Shown here one piece after another: positions 10,112 to 19,074 of a stretch of DNA of 64,000 nucleotides; position 1 is the stretch's first letter, and the number at the start of each line of letters is the position of its first letter. Where the stretch lies: assembly GCF_017308985.1 (NCBI RefSeq), contig NZ_JADWPE010000006.1:62001-126000 (forward strand), in the 5' to 3' direction. Below the pieces are notes generated by a model, which worked only from the letters and a program-made list of their open reading frames with translations, was not told the origin of the DNA and searched no databases. The translations under genes were made by a program, and so were the position numbers. Source of the DNA: Lysobacter changpingensis (GTDB lineage: Bacteria; Pseudomonadota; Gammaproteobacteria; Xanthomonadales; Xanthomonadaceae).

Positions 10112-10621
10112 ATGCAGGTGCTTCAAACGCAACGCCTGGTACTGCGCGAGATCGAACCGGCCGATGCGCCGTTCATCCTGGAACTGCTGACCGATCCTTC
10201 GTTCCTGGCGAACATCGGCGATCGCGGCGTGCGCGACCTGCCGTCGGCATTGAACTACATCGAAGCCACCCCGCGCGCGAGCTACGCGCGCAACGGCTAC
10301 GGCCTGTGGCTGGTGGAGTCGAAGGAGAGCGGCGAGGCACTCGGGATGGCCGGCCTCGTCCGCCGCGACACGCTGCCCGACGCCGACATCGGCTACGCCT
10401 TCCTGCCGCGCCACTGGTCGAAGGGCTACGCGGTGGAAGCCTGCACCGCCGTGCGCGATCACGCGATGCGTACGCTCGGCCTGCCGCGCCTGCTGGCGAT
10501 CGTGTCGCCGGGGAACACGCCTTCGGTGAAGGTGCTCGAACGCATCGGCCTCACCTTCCGCGACACGGTGCGGATGGGGGAAGCGGATCTGCAGTTGTTT
10601 GCGTTGGAGGCGGGGGCGTAG
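10112..10621 (+). CDS. GNAT family N-acetyltransferase (RimJ/RimL-like)
   Basis: A 169-residue single-domain acetyltransferase. It opens with LQTQRLVLREIEPADAPFI, the hallmark of the RimJ/RimL branch, and has an acetyl-CoA loop region near YAFLPRHWSKGYAVEAC. The C-terminal motif B is VSPGNTPSVKVLERIGL. Such proteins acetylate protein N-termini or small amines; the substrate is not predictable here. It starts 83 bp after tamB, and a REP-like repeat follows it. Confidence 0.88.
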   Translation: MQVLQTQRLVLREIEPADAPFILELLTDPSFLANIGDRGVRDLPSALNYIEATPRASYARNGYGLWLVESKESGEALGMAGLVRRDTLPDADIGYAFLPRHWSKGYAVEACTAVRDHAMRTLGLPRLLAIVSPGNTPSVKVLERIGLTFRDTVRMGEADLQLFALEAGA

Positions 10622-10653
10622 GGAACTCCACTACGCTCTTGCGACGAAGCTCT

Positions 10654-10760
10654 TGTAGCCCGGGTAAGCGAAGCGCACCCGGGGAGCCGTCAAGCCCGAA
10701 TCGGCGCCACCGCGCGCCAATTCACCCTCCCCAACCCTCCCCCGCATTCGCAGGGGCGGA
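10654..10760. repeat. REP-like palindrome plus degenerate C/T-rich repeat
   Basis: At 10654-10685 a copy of the TGTAGCCCGGGT-AAGCGAAGCGCACCCGGGG palindrome (stem CCCGGGT/ACCCGGG around a GAAGC-containing loop) lies just after the acetyltransferase gene. The following stretch, about 10724-10757, contains CACCCTCCCCAACCCTCC and a CCCCGCATTCGCAGGGG-like hairpin related to the C/T-rich family at 2003-2106. Confidence 0.65.
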
Positions 10761-10792
10761 GCGTCTGCCGGGATGATGACGTAGAGACTCCG

Positions 10793-11224
10793 CTAATCGT
10801 CCGCGTCGACGACCCGCACGTCCGCGAACCACAGCTTCGTCCATCGCTCGCGTCTTTCATCCGCACCAAGGCGTTGCGGCGACGCGCCCTGCGCCGCCGC
10901 GAACGCTTCCGCGTCGTCCAGCGCGCGCACGTTCACCGCCGCGTGCGTGCGCCCATCGTGTTCATGACGCACCAGCACCAGCACCGCGCAGTGCGCGCAC
11001 GCGATGAACTCCGCCTGCGCCGATCCCTGCCGATACACCAGCGGTTCGCCACGCAGGCGCACGCGCAGGGTGCCGTTCGCGTCCGACAACCACGCCGCGC
11101 CGTGCTTGCGGCAGAAGCTGCAATCGCAGGCGCGCGGGGTGTAATCCGATTCGGGCTGCGACAGCGTCATCCCGAACGCGATGCGTCCGCAGTGGCAACC
11201 ACCGTCGTACGTCCGCACGTTCAT
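10793..11224 (-). CDS. GFA-family (CENP-V/GFA domain) zinc-binding protein
   Basis: A 143-residue protein with the cysteine pattern of the glutathione-dependent formaldehyde-activating (GFA) fold: GGCHCGRI (Cys10, Cys12), CDCSFCRKHG (Cys33, Cys35, Cys38) and CAHCAVLV near residues 77-80. These ligands bind one or two zinc ions in the family. Most bacterial members have no proven formaldehyde role, so the function is open. Its ATG overlaps the TGA of the upstream propeller lipoprotein by four bases, which implies translational coupling. Confidence 0.85.
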   Translation of the reverse strand: MNVRTYDGGCHCGRIAFGMTLSQPESDYTPRACDCSFCRKHGAAWLSDANGTLRVRLRGEPLVYRQGSAQAEFIACAHCAVLVLVRHEHDGRTHAAVNVRALDDAEAFAAAQGASPQRLGADERRERWTKLWFADVRVVDADD

Positions 11225-12543
11225 GGCGTCGTCGCATAGCGCGCGCCGCGCAGGCCCGGCTTGCCGCCCACCACGTCGGTCCACACGATGAACGCGCTTC
11301 CGTCGACGAGCGCGATCTTCGGCATCCCCGTGCCGCGCCCTCTTCCCTGCAGTTCGGCGACGTCGCCGCGCTGCAGTTCGCGGGCGAGATCCGGCGTGAA
11401 GCGGGCGAAGCGCAGCGCCTGGCCGCCGGCGTCCTCGTTCATCCACAACGCCCATGCGGCGCGTTCGTCGAGTGCGGTGTCGACGCGGCCCTGCACCGCC
11501 ATGCCGCGATCGAGCACGAGCGGCGCGGCGAAGTCCGCTCCGCCACCGCGGCTGTGCGCGAGCTTCACCGACGGCGCATCGCCCGCGCCGGTGTACCAGG
11601 CGACGATCGCGTCCGTACCGCGCGTCGCCACCGCCGGTCCGTTGACTGGACACGCCGGCATCGTCCAGTCGTCGGCGTGCACGCGCGCGGCGGCCTGCCA
11701 TTGCGTGCCGTCGCCGCGCACGGCGAGGATGTCGCGCACTTCCGCCGGCGTGCGTCCGCGATACACCAGCAACGGGCCGCGCGCGGTCAGCGCGGCGTCG
11801 GTCTGGCAGCAGTCGCAGGTCATCGCGTCGAGTTCGCGCTCGTCGCTGCGTTGCAGCGAGGTGTCGAACACCGCCGTGCGCAGCGTCATCGCACCGGGCG
11901 GGTGCTTCGCGCCCGCGCCTGCGTGGCCGCCATGCGCCGAATGCCCGCCACCGCCGGTGTTGCGGCCATCCAGCCATGCAACGCCCAGGCGATCCGCACC
12001 GACCGGCCACAGCGAAACGAAGCCATGCTCGGTCGGCGTGCCGTCGGTGTTGACGACGACGGGCGCGGACCAGCTCGCGCCATCGTCGCCCGAACGCGCC
12101 AGCACCACGTCGTACGCGTAGCCCGCGCCCTCGCGCTTGCGCAGCCAGTGCGCCCACAATGCGCCGTCGGGCGTGACCGCGATGTGCGGCGTGTCGGCCC
12201 AGTTCACGAACCAGTCGCCGCCGCGGGCGATCTCGCGCGGTTCGCTCCAGGTGCCGTTCGCGAAGCGCGCGAACTTCAGCGTGTGCGCTTCGTCGCCCTG
12301 CTCGTCACCGGCATGTTCCACCCAGGAGAGCAGCAGGCTGCCGTCCGGTGCGCGCACGAGGTCGGGCTGCGCGGCGGGAGCGGTGGTGGCGGGCAGCGGC
12401 CAGGGTTTCGACGTCGCCCGTGGCGCGCGCACCTGCTCGGTGGCCGGGCTCGTGGCCGGAGGCGTCGCGGTCGGCGTGCATGCACTGAGGACCACGGTGA
12501 GCAGCCATACTGTGCCGGTGATTCGGGTCATCGCTCGGGCCAT
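11221..12543 (-). CDS. Sialidase-like beta-propeller lipoprotein with CDCC motif
   Basis: About 440 residues with a lipoprotein signal (WLLTVVLSAC; lipobox LSAC). Repeated beta-propeller (BNR/sialidase-like) blades follow, with SWVEHAGDE, LARSGDDGASW and LAHSRGGGADF motifs. Two features hint at metal binding: a CDCCQTD motif with Cys at about residues 243, 245 and 246, and a His/Gly-rich insert near residues 197-217 (HSAHGGHAG). The family is often annotated exo-alpha-sialidase, but I see no reason to infer glycosidase activity. ATGs at 12543 and 12531 both precede the signal peptide; 12543 is used here. Its stop overlaps the GFA gene start. Confidence 0.72.
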   Translation of the reverse strand: MARAMTRITGTVWLLTVVLSACTPTATPPATSPATEQVRAPRATSKPWPLPATTAPAAQPDLVRAPDGSLLLSWVEHAGDEQGDEAHTLKFARFANGTWSEPREIARGGDWFVNWADTPHIAVTPDGALWAHWLRKREGAGYAYDVVLARSGDDGASWSAPVVVNTDGTPTEHGFVSLWPVGADRLGVAWLDGRNTGGGGHSAHGGHAGAGAKHPPGAMTLRTAVFDTSLQRSDERELDAMTCDCCQTDAALTARGPLLVYRGRTPAEVRDILAVRGDGTQWQAAARVHADDWTMPACPVNGPAVATRGTDAIVAWYTGAGDAPSVKLAHSRGGGADFAAPLVLDRGMAVQGRVDTALDERAAWALWMNEDAGGQALRFARFTPDLARELQRGDVAELQGRGRGTGMPKIALVDGSAFIVWTDVVGGKPGLRGARYATTP

Positions 12544-12563
12544 CACGGGGAAGACAGACGCAA

Positions 12564-12914
12564 ATGTACCGGACCGTCGCCGCCTACTCCGATCCACTGC
12601 TCGCTCATATCGTGCGCGGACGGCTCCAGGCCGAGGGCATCCCGGCGTGGCTCGCGGACGAGCACAGCGTGCTCATGTTCTGGGATTGGCGTCTGGCGCT
12701 CGGCGGCGTGAAAGTCAGGGTCGCGTCGGAGCGGTTCGATGAAGCGCGCGAACTCGTGCGCGATCTGGACGAAGGCGCATTCGCGGGTCCACAGGACGAG
12801 GGTGAAGGCATACCGGCCTGCCGGGAGTCGTGGTCGAGCCGTCTCGCCTACTTCGCGCTGTTCGCGCTGTCTCTGCCCTTGCCGTGGTCGCGGCGATCGG
12901 GCGGACACGGCTGA
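12564..12914 (+). CDS. DUF2007 domain protein
   Basis: A 116-residue protein. The N-terminal ~70 residues match the DUF2007 (putative signal-transducing protein) pattern: MYRTVAAYSDPLLAHIVRGRL, GIPAWLADE, KVRVASERFDEARELV. A variable Arg/Ser-rich C-terminal tail contains a short hydrophobic stretch (LAYFALFALSLPLPW). No biochemical role is established for the domain. It is divergent from the propeller lipoprotein and converges with mnmG, 15 bp apart. Confidence 0.8.
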   Translation: MYRTVAAYSDPLLAHIVRGRLQAEGIPAWLADEHSVLMFWDWRLALGGVKVRVASERFDEARELVRDLDEGAFAGPQDEGEGIPACRESWSSRLAYFALFALSLPLPWSRRSGGHG

Positions 12915-12929
12915 TCGCCGTGCCAGCGA

Positions 12930-14819
<1,890 letters not shown>

Positions 14820-14916
14820 CGGGGTTCGTCGGATGCGGTCCGGACGCGTGTCCGGGGGCGGAATTCTAGGTCAGGCCGGCCTCGCCCGCCGTCGAGAATG
14901 AACGCCCGGTGAAAGT

Positions 14917-14931
14917 TGGCACGGTTCCTGC
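14917..14931 (+). promoter_or_regulatory. Sigma-54 (RpoN) -24/-12 promoter
   Basis: TGGCACGGTTCCTGC has the invariant GG (14918-14919) and GC (14930-14931) separated by exactly 10 nt, and the full TGGCACG -24 element. Only the T before the -12 GC departs from the TTGCW consensus (CTGCG here). Transcription would begin near 14943. The only downstream feature on this strand is the terminator at 15019-15055. Confidence 0.75.
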
Positions 14932-14942
14932 GACATACCTCT

Positions 14943-15055
14943 TGCACCCAGCGGGGCAGGCGCTAAGCGCCGGCCGGAATTGGAACAGGGGCTGGCCAAG
15001 CGCTCGCAGGGGAAGCACGGGGGCCGAATGTCGGGGGACGTTCGGCCCCCTTTTT
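14943..15055 (+). ncRNA. Putative sigma-54-dependent small RNA, about 110 nt
   Basis: No protein gene lies on this strand between the RpoN promoter and a strong intrinsic terminator, so the natural product is an RNA of about 110 nt. It can fold a 5' hairpin at 14966-15004 (AGCGC and GGCC pairing with GGCC and GCGCT). This hairpin presents an 18-nt loop with two GGA motifs (GGAATTGGAACAGGGGCT). A single-stranded CAGGGGAAGCAC linker follows, then the terminator hairpin, whose tetraloop is GGGG. Exposed GGA motifs in loops are typical of CsrA/RsmA-sequestering RNAs, but G-rich loops could also pair with C-rich targets. The existence of the RNA is inferred from the promoter and terminator only. 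Confidence 0.6.
15019..15055 (+). terminator. Strong intrinsic terminator
   Basis: The stem GGGGGCCGAA (15019-15028) pairs with TTCGGCCCCC (15041-15050). It extends through a T-G wobble and GTC/GAC to a GGGG tetraloop, giving 14 base pairs in all, and is followed directly by TTTTTATTTG. It is the clearest rho-independent terminator in the window. Confidence 0.9.
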
Positions 15056-15083
15056 ATTTGCTTGCCGGGGAGACCCGGAAACA

Positions 15084-15111
15084 CGAAAGGCGCCCGTGAG
15101 GGCGCCTTTCG
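15084..15111. terminator. Perfect 12-bp hairpin, candidate bidirectional terminator
   Basis: CGAAAGGCGCCC (15084-15095), loop GTGA, then GGGCGCCTTTCG (15100-15111). The AAA/TTT runs at the stem base allow termination in either direction. It could stop read-through from the sRNA side or end the leftward lipoprotein transcript that finishes translation at 15345. Confidence 0.55.
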
Positions 15112-15152
15112 CGTCTGCGGCGGGCCGTAAAACCCGCCGGGATGGGCGCCGA

Positions 15153-15200
15153 CGCCCGATGGGGACGGAACAGGGGGGATCCGTGGTTCCTCATCGGGCG
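15153..15200. other. Long inverted repeat in the gene-free region
   Basis: CGCCCGATG (15153-15161) pairs perfectly with CATCGGGCG (15192-15200). The stem can extend inward through GGGA/TCCT-type pairing and an ACGGA/TCCGT pair. The hairpin of about 48 nt belongs to no gene. It may be part of the 3' untranslated region of the lipoprotein gene on the minus strand. Confidence 0.45.
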
Positions 15201-15344
15201 CCGACATGGAGCGTTCGGCTCTGGGGCCGGTTTTCCGAATTACGTCCAAAAGCGACGCAATCGGTCAATGACCGCAGATTGCCGTCAGTCGTCCCCGAGC
15301 GCAAGAGGAAAAATGTGACTGCGCCCGAGAGCTTGCGACCACAG

Positions 15345-15854
15345 TCAACGCTCCTGTTGCCGGATGCCCCGGACAGCATTGTTCGGACGCGGCGGCGGGC
15401 TGGCGCGCTGCGGACGCGGGGCGGTCGCGCGCGGCGGCTGCGCCGGACGCGGTGCGCTGCCGGGGGTGGTCGGACGCGGGGCCGTCGTACCCGGCATCTG
15501 CGGACGCGGGCCGTTGCCCGACCAGCCGTGGCCGTGGTTCGGCGGACGGTTGCCGTTCCAGTGGTGGCCCGGATGACGGTCGTAGCGGTACGGATACCGG
15601 TAGGCCGGATAGCGCGGGTACGAGTAGTACGGATAGCCGTAACCGTAGCGATACGGCGAGCCCCAGTAGCCATAGCCACCGTAGCCGTACGGATAACCGT
15701 AGTAGCCGCCGTACCCGCCGTAATAGCGGTACTCGACCGAAGGACGGCCGTAGTAGTAATCGCCGCTGCCGGACGCGCCGCGATAGGTGTAGCCGGTAAC
15801 GCAGCCGGCCAGCAGCGTGGCGGCCAGCGCAGGCAGGATCAGTTTGCGGATCAT
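15345..15854 (-). CDS. Tyr/Gly/Pro-rich low-complexity lipoprotein
   Basis: A 169-residue predicted lipoprotein: MIRKLILPALAATLLAGC is a signal peptide with lipobox LAGC. The mature protein has a run of Gly-Tyr-rich repeats (GYGGYYGYPYGYGGYGYW and similar, about residues 40-90), a His/Asn/Gly stretch (HPGHHWNGNRPPNHGHG), and a Pro/Arg/Ala-rich tail. No folded domain is recognisable. The composition suggests an extended or adhesive surface-anchored segment. The ATG at 15854 is chosen because it begins the lipoprotein signal; an open frame extends 12 codons upstream. The gene stands alone in orientation. Confidence 0.75.
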   Translation of the reverse strand: MIRKLILPALAATLLAGCVTGYTYRGASGSGDYYYGRPSVEYRYYGGYGGYYGYPYGYGGYGYWGSPYRYGYGYPYYSYPRYPAYRYPYRYDRHPGHHWNGNRPPNHGHGWSGNGPRPQMPGTTAPRPTTPGSAPRPAQPPRATAPRPQRASPPPRPNNAVRGIRQQER

Positions 15855-16041
15855 GGTTTCGGACCCCCCAGGGTGTGCCGCCAGCTTCAAGCCGAAGGAT
15901 TGAACTCGGCCTTAATTCTTCCCGCGCGGACGCCGCCGCGATGGCGGGGTTCAGCGTAGCGCGCGGTTCGCACGCCGGTTTCGCATTGCCGGTCGTTTCG
16001 CGCGATGACAGCATGGCACGCCCTCCGCGACGGACCCGCCA

Positions 16042-16968
16042 ATGACCCTGCATCGCGCCTCCGGCCATTGGCGGCTGGGGCTCACGCTCACCCTGATCAC
16101 CGCCGCCTGCTGGGCGACGCTGCCGATCGCACTGAAGCTGGTGCTGCAGGTGCTGGACCCGATCACGCTGACCTGGTTCCGCTTCCTGGTCGCGGCGGTG
16201 TTCACCGGTGCGTGGCTGGGCCTTCGCGGGCGGCTGGGCGGGTACCGGACGCTGGGCCGTCGCAGCTGGGCGATGCTGCTGGTCGCCGCGCTGATGCTGG
16301 TGGGCAACTACGTGTTCTACCTGCTCGGCGTTCAGCACACCACGCCGGCCAATGCGCAGTTGCTGATCCAGCTCGCGCCCCTGCTGATGGCGCTGGGCGG
16401 GATCTGGGTGTTCGGCGAACGCTTCCGCTTCGCCCAATGGTTCGGCCTGGCGTTGCTGGTCGCCGGCATGGCGCTGTTCTTCGCCGACCAGCTCGCCGCG
16501 AGCGCCAAGGCGCCGGGCTACGTGCTGGGATCGGCGCTGGTGATCGTCGGCGCGATCGTCTGGGCGATCTACGCGCTGCTGCAGAAGCAGCTGCTCATGC
16601 GCCTGGGGTCGATGCAGATCCTGCTCTTCATCTACGTCGTGGCGACGCTGGCGCTGCTGCCGTTCGCGCAGCCGGCGCAGCTGTTGCGGCTCGACGGTCC
16701 GCACTGGGCGCTGCTCGCCTATTGCGCGTTCAACACGATCGGGGCCTACGGCGCCTTCGCCGAAGCGCTGGCGCACTGGGAAGCCTCGCGCGTATCCGCG
16801 GTGCTCGCGACCACGCCGCTGCTGTGCATCGCCGCGGCGACGGCCGTGCACGCGCTGTGGCCGCAGTGGCTCGCGCCCGAACGCATCACCCCGCTGGGCT
16901 GGATCGGCGCCGCGCTGGTCGTCGCCGGTTCCGCCGCGGTGAGCCTGCTCAAGGCCCGCGCGCCCTGA
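16042..16968 (+). CDS. EamA/DMT-superfamily transporter
   Basis: A 308-residue inner-membrane protein with two EamA repeats and about ten transmembrane helices (first at LTLTLITAACWATLPIALKLVL). Typical motifs are the WxRF-like ITLTWFRFLVAA segment and the C-terminal LGWIGAALVVAGSAAVSLL. Family members export amino acids, purines or other metabolites. The PLP-dependent dehydratase begins 27 bp downstream, so the two are probably co-transcribed; an amino-acid substrate is plausible but unproven. Confidence 0.88.
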   Translation: MTLHRASGHWRLGLTLTLITAACWATLPIALKLVLQVLDPITLTWFRFLVAAVFTGAWLGLRGRLGGYRTLGRRSWAMLLVAALMLVGNYVFYLLGVQHTTPANAQLLIQLAPLLMALGGIWVFGERFRFAQWFGLALLVAGMALFFADQLAASAKAPGYVLGSALVIVGAIVWAIYALLQKQLLMRLGSMQILLFIYVVATLALLPFAQPAQLLRLDGPHWALLAYCAFNTIGAYGAFAEALAHWEASRVSAVLATTPLLCIAAATAVHALWPQWLAPERITPLGWIGAALVVAGSAAVSLLKARAP

Positions 16969-16995
16969 CGACGCCACAGGACCTACCATCGCCCC

Positions 16996-17967
16996 ATGAA
17001 CGACACCGCCGCTTCCGTCCTGCCCGTCTTCGACGACGTCCTCGCCGCCGCCGCGCGGATCGCGCCGCACGCGCACGTCACGCCCGTGCTGCGTTCGCGG
17101 ACGCTCGACGCGATGGCCGGCTGCGAACTGCATTTCAAGACCGAACACCTGCAGCGCGCGGGCGCCTTCAAGTTCCGCGGCGCGTGCAACGCGATCTGGT
17201 CGCTGGACGAGGCGACGGCCGCGCGCGGCGTGGTCACGCATTCCTCCGGCAACCACGGCGCGGCGCTGGCGCTGGCGGCGCGCACGCGCGGCGTCGCCTG
17301 CCACGTGGTCGTGCCCGAAGGCGCGGTGGCGGCGAAGCTCGCGGCGATCGAGGCCCACGGCGCCACCCTGCACCGCTGCGCGCCGACCATCGCCGCGCGC
17401 GAGGCCCGCTGTGCGGAACTCCAGGCGGAGCTGGGCGCCGAGCTCGTGCACCCCTACACCGATCCGCGCGTGATCGCCGGCCAGGGCACCGCCGCGCTGG
17501 AGCTGCTGTGCTCGCCGGAGCGTTTCGACGCGGTGATCGTGCCGGTCGGTGGCGGCGGGCTGGCGGCCGGCACCGCGCTGAGCGTCGCCGCGCGTTCGCC
17601 CGGCACGCGCCTGTTCCTCGCCGAACCGTCGGGCGCGGCGGAGACCTTCGCCTCGCTCCAGCGCGGCGAACGCGTCACCGACTTCACGCCCGACACGGTC
17701 TGCGACGGCCTGCGCGGCACGCTCGGCGCGATCAATTTCCGCATGCTCCGGGACCACCACGCGCAGGTGCTGACGGTCGACGACGCCGCGACCATCGCGG
17801 CGATGCGCCTGTTCTGGCAGCGCACCAAGCAGATCGTCGAGCCGTCCTCGGCGACCGTGCTGGCGGCGGTACTCGCGAACCCCGCCCTGTTCGCCGGCCA
17901 GCGCGTGGGCGTGGTGCTGTCGGGCGGCAACGTCGACCCGGACACCCTGCCCACCCTGTTCGGATGA
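16996..17967 (+). CDS. PLP-dependent threonine/serine dehydratase (serine racemase-like)
   Basis: A 323-residue fold-type II PLP enzyme. The Schiff-base lysine is Lys59 in GAFKFRGACN, matching the SFKIRGA motif of serine racemase and catabolic threonine dehydratase. SSGNHGAALALAA binds substrate, and the glycine loop VGGGGLAAG binds the PLP phosphate. It lacks the C-terminal ACT-like regulatory domains of biosynthetic IlvA (about 510 residues), which points to a catabolic or racemase role. It follows the EamA exporter by 27 bp. Confidence 0.88.
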   Translation: MNDTAASVLPVFDDVLAAAARIAPHAHVTPVLRSRTLDAMAGCELHFKTEHLQRAGAFKFRGACNAIWSLDEATAARGVVTHSSGNHGAALALAARTRGVACHVVVPEGAVAAKLAAIEAHGATLHRCAPTIAAREARCAELQAELGAELVHPYTDPRVIAGQGTAALELLCSPERFDAVIVPVGGGGLAAGTALSVAARSPGTRLFLAEPSGAAETFASLQRGERVTDFTPDTVCDGLRGTLGAINFRMLRDHHAQVLTVDDAATIAAMRLFWQRTKQIVEPSSATVLAAVLANPALFAGQRVGVVLSGGNVDPDTLPTLFG

Positions 17968-17974
17968 GAAGCCC

Positions 17975-18050
17975 CGCTCGTTCCTCACTCCCCCGAACTC
18001 GTTCCTTGCTTTTCGTGACGGTTTGACCAGAATCGCTGTGCCGATTCTGG
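17975..18050. repeat. CTCGTTCCTCACTC-type repeat followed by a 9-bp inverted repeat
   Basis: 17975-18013 carries GCTCGTTCCTCACTCCCC and AACTCGTTCCTTGC, a family also seen at 18890-18985 and in altered form at 40526-40612. It is followed by CCAGAATCG (18027-18035) and CGATTCTGG (18042-18050), a perfect 9-bp palindrome with a 6-nt loop. The palindrome has no U-tract, so it could be an operator or a weak terminator after the dehydratase gene. Confidence 0.5.
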
Positions 18051-18154
18051 CGTAAGCCGGCCGCGGCCGTGTCGCCGACGCGGGTTGCCGGATGGGGATC
18101 CGGCAACGCCAGCGCCGCCGCGCCGCGAGACGACGATCGCCATGGGGGTGGCGG

Positions 18155-18889
18155 ATGGTGGTGGACGTGGAATTCCGCGTGGTCTCCGACCGGCGCGAAG
18201 GCCTGCTGCTGGCGCTCGGGCAGGCGGTGATCGCGCACGGCTTCACGCTGCTGCGCCAGCGCACGGCCGGCGGCGAGGACGGCGTCGTGCTGACCATGCT
18301 GGTGCGCGGCCCGCAGCCGAACCTGGCGCGGCTGGAGGAATGCATCGCCACGCACCGGCTGGTGTCGAACTTCGAAGCGACCTGCCCGGACTGCAGCACG
18401 CCGCGCCAGGTGCCCGCGCGCGAAGCGACGGCGACGCGCTGCGCGGGCTCGCCGGGCGCGGTCGAGCCGCGCCGCCTCGATGCGCTGCTGCCGCAGCTGA
18501 TGCGCGAATACCCGAACCTCTTCGTGCCGCTGCTCGAACTGGAACGCGCGCTTCCCGAAGCGGCGCGCGAGCCGTCGCTGCGCTACCTCGGGCAGCGCAT
18601 CGGCGCGTGGGTGCGGGCGCGCGATTTCCCCGACCCGGCGCCGCTCGCGCATGGCGAGGCGGTGCGGCGCATCGCCGTGCCCGCGATGCGGCAGATCGTG
18701 CAGGCGCAGTTGCACGGCGACGCGCTGCACGTCGACGACAGCCCGTTTTCCCGGCGCGACGAGGCCGGCGCGTGCTGCCATTTCCTGCGCGGGATGCTCG
18801 AAGGCCTGCTCGGCGGTGCGCCGCACGTGGTCGAAACGCGATGCCGCAACGACGGTGCCGAGGTGTGCGCGTTCGAGTTCCACGCCTGA
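18155..18889 (+). CDS. V4R-domain protein with N-terminal ACT-like region
   Basis: A 244-residue soluble protein. Residues 1-65 (VDVEFRVVSDRREGLLLALGQAV) look like an ACT-type beta-alpha-beta sensing fold. A CPDC motif with a third nearby Cys follows. The C-terminal 70 residues (GACCHFLRGMLEGLLGGAPHVVETRCRNDGAEVCAFEF) have the pattern of a 4-vinyl-reductase (V4R) small-molecule-binding domain, including its typical late cysteines. A regulatory or sensor role is inferred; no DNA-binding or catalytic domain is visible. The ATG at 18155 begins the conserved first strand; an open frame extends 21 codons upstream with poor composition. Confidence 0.62.
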   Translation: MVVDVEFRVVSDRREGLLLALGQAVIAHGFTLLRQRTAGGEDGVVLTMLVRGPQPNLARLEECIATHRLVSNFEATCPDCSTPRQVPAREATATRCAGSPGAVEPRRLDALLPQLMREYPNLFVPLLELERALPEAAREPSLRYLGQRIGAWVRARDFPDPAPLAHGEAVRRIAVPAMRQIVQAQLHGDALHVDDSPFSRRDEAGACCHFLRGMLEGLLGGAPHVVETRCRNDGAEVCAFEFHA

Positions 18890-18985
18890 GCGCGAGGAAC
18901 GAGAAACCAGGAGTGGGAAACGCGTAAGCGCCATGCACCGGTGTTCACTCGTTTCTCACTCCTCCGCACCCGTTGCTCGCTTTCC
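18890..18985. repeat. Inverted GAGAAAC/GTTTCTC repeat pair
   Basis: GCGAGGAACGAGAAACCAGG (about 18892-18911) and CACTCGTTTCTCACTCCT (about 18946-18963) are imperfect inverted copies of one motif, with CCGTTGCTCGC following. The block separates the V4R-protein gene from the SnoaL-like gene. Confidence 0.5.
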
Positions 18986-19074
18986 GCGGCGCGCATCACG
19001 GTCGGGCCCGAGGAGGCGCCGGCTATCATGACGATCCCGCCCCCACGGCGCCTGTGGTTCCGCAAGGACACGCG

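Noticed and set aside
14909-15130. 73-codon frame over the putative sRNA
   Set aside because: It starts before the predicted transcription start and runs through the terminator; composition is Gly/Arg-rich with no ribosome-binding site.
15265-18399. 1044-residue minus frame spanning the lipoprotein, DMT transporter and dehydratase genes
   Set aside because: It crosses several well-supported genes on both strands and has no recognisable domain.
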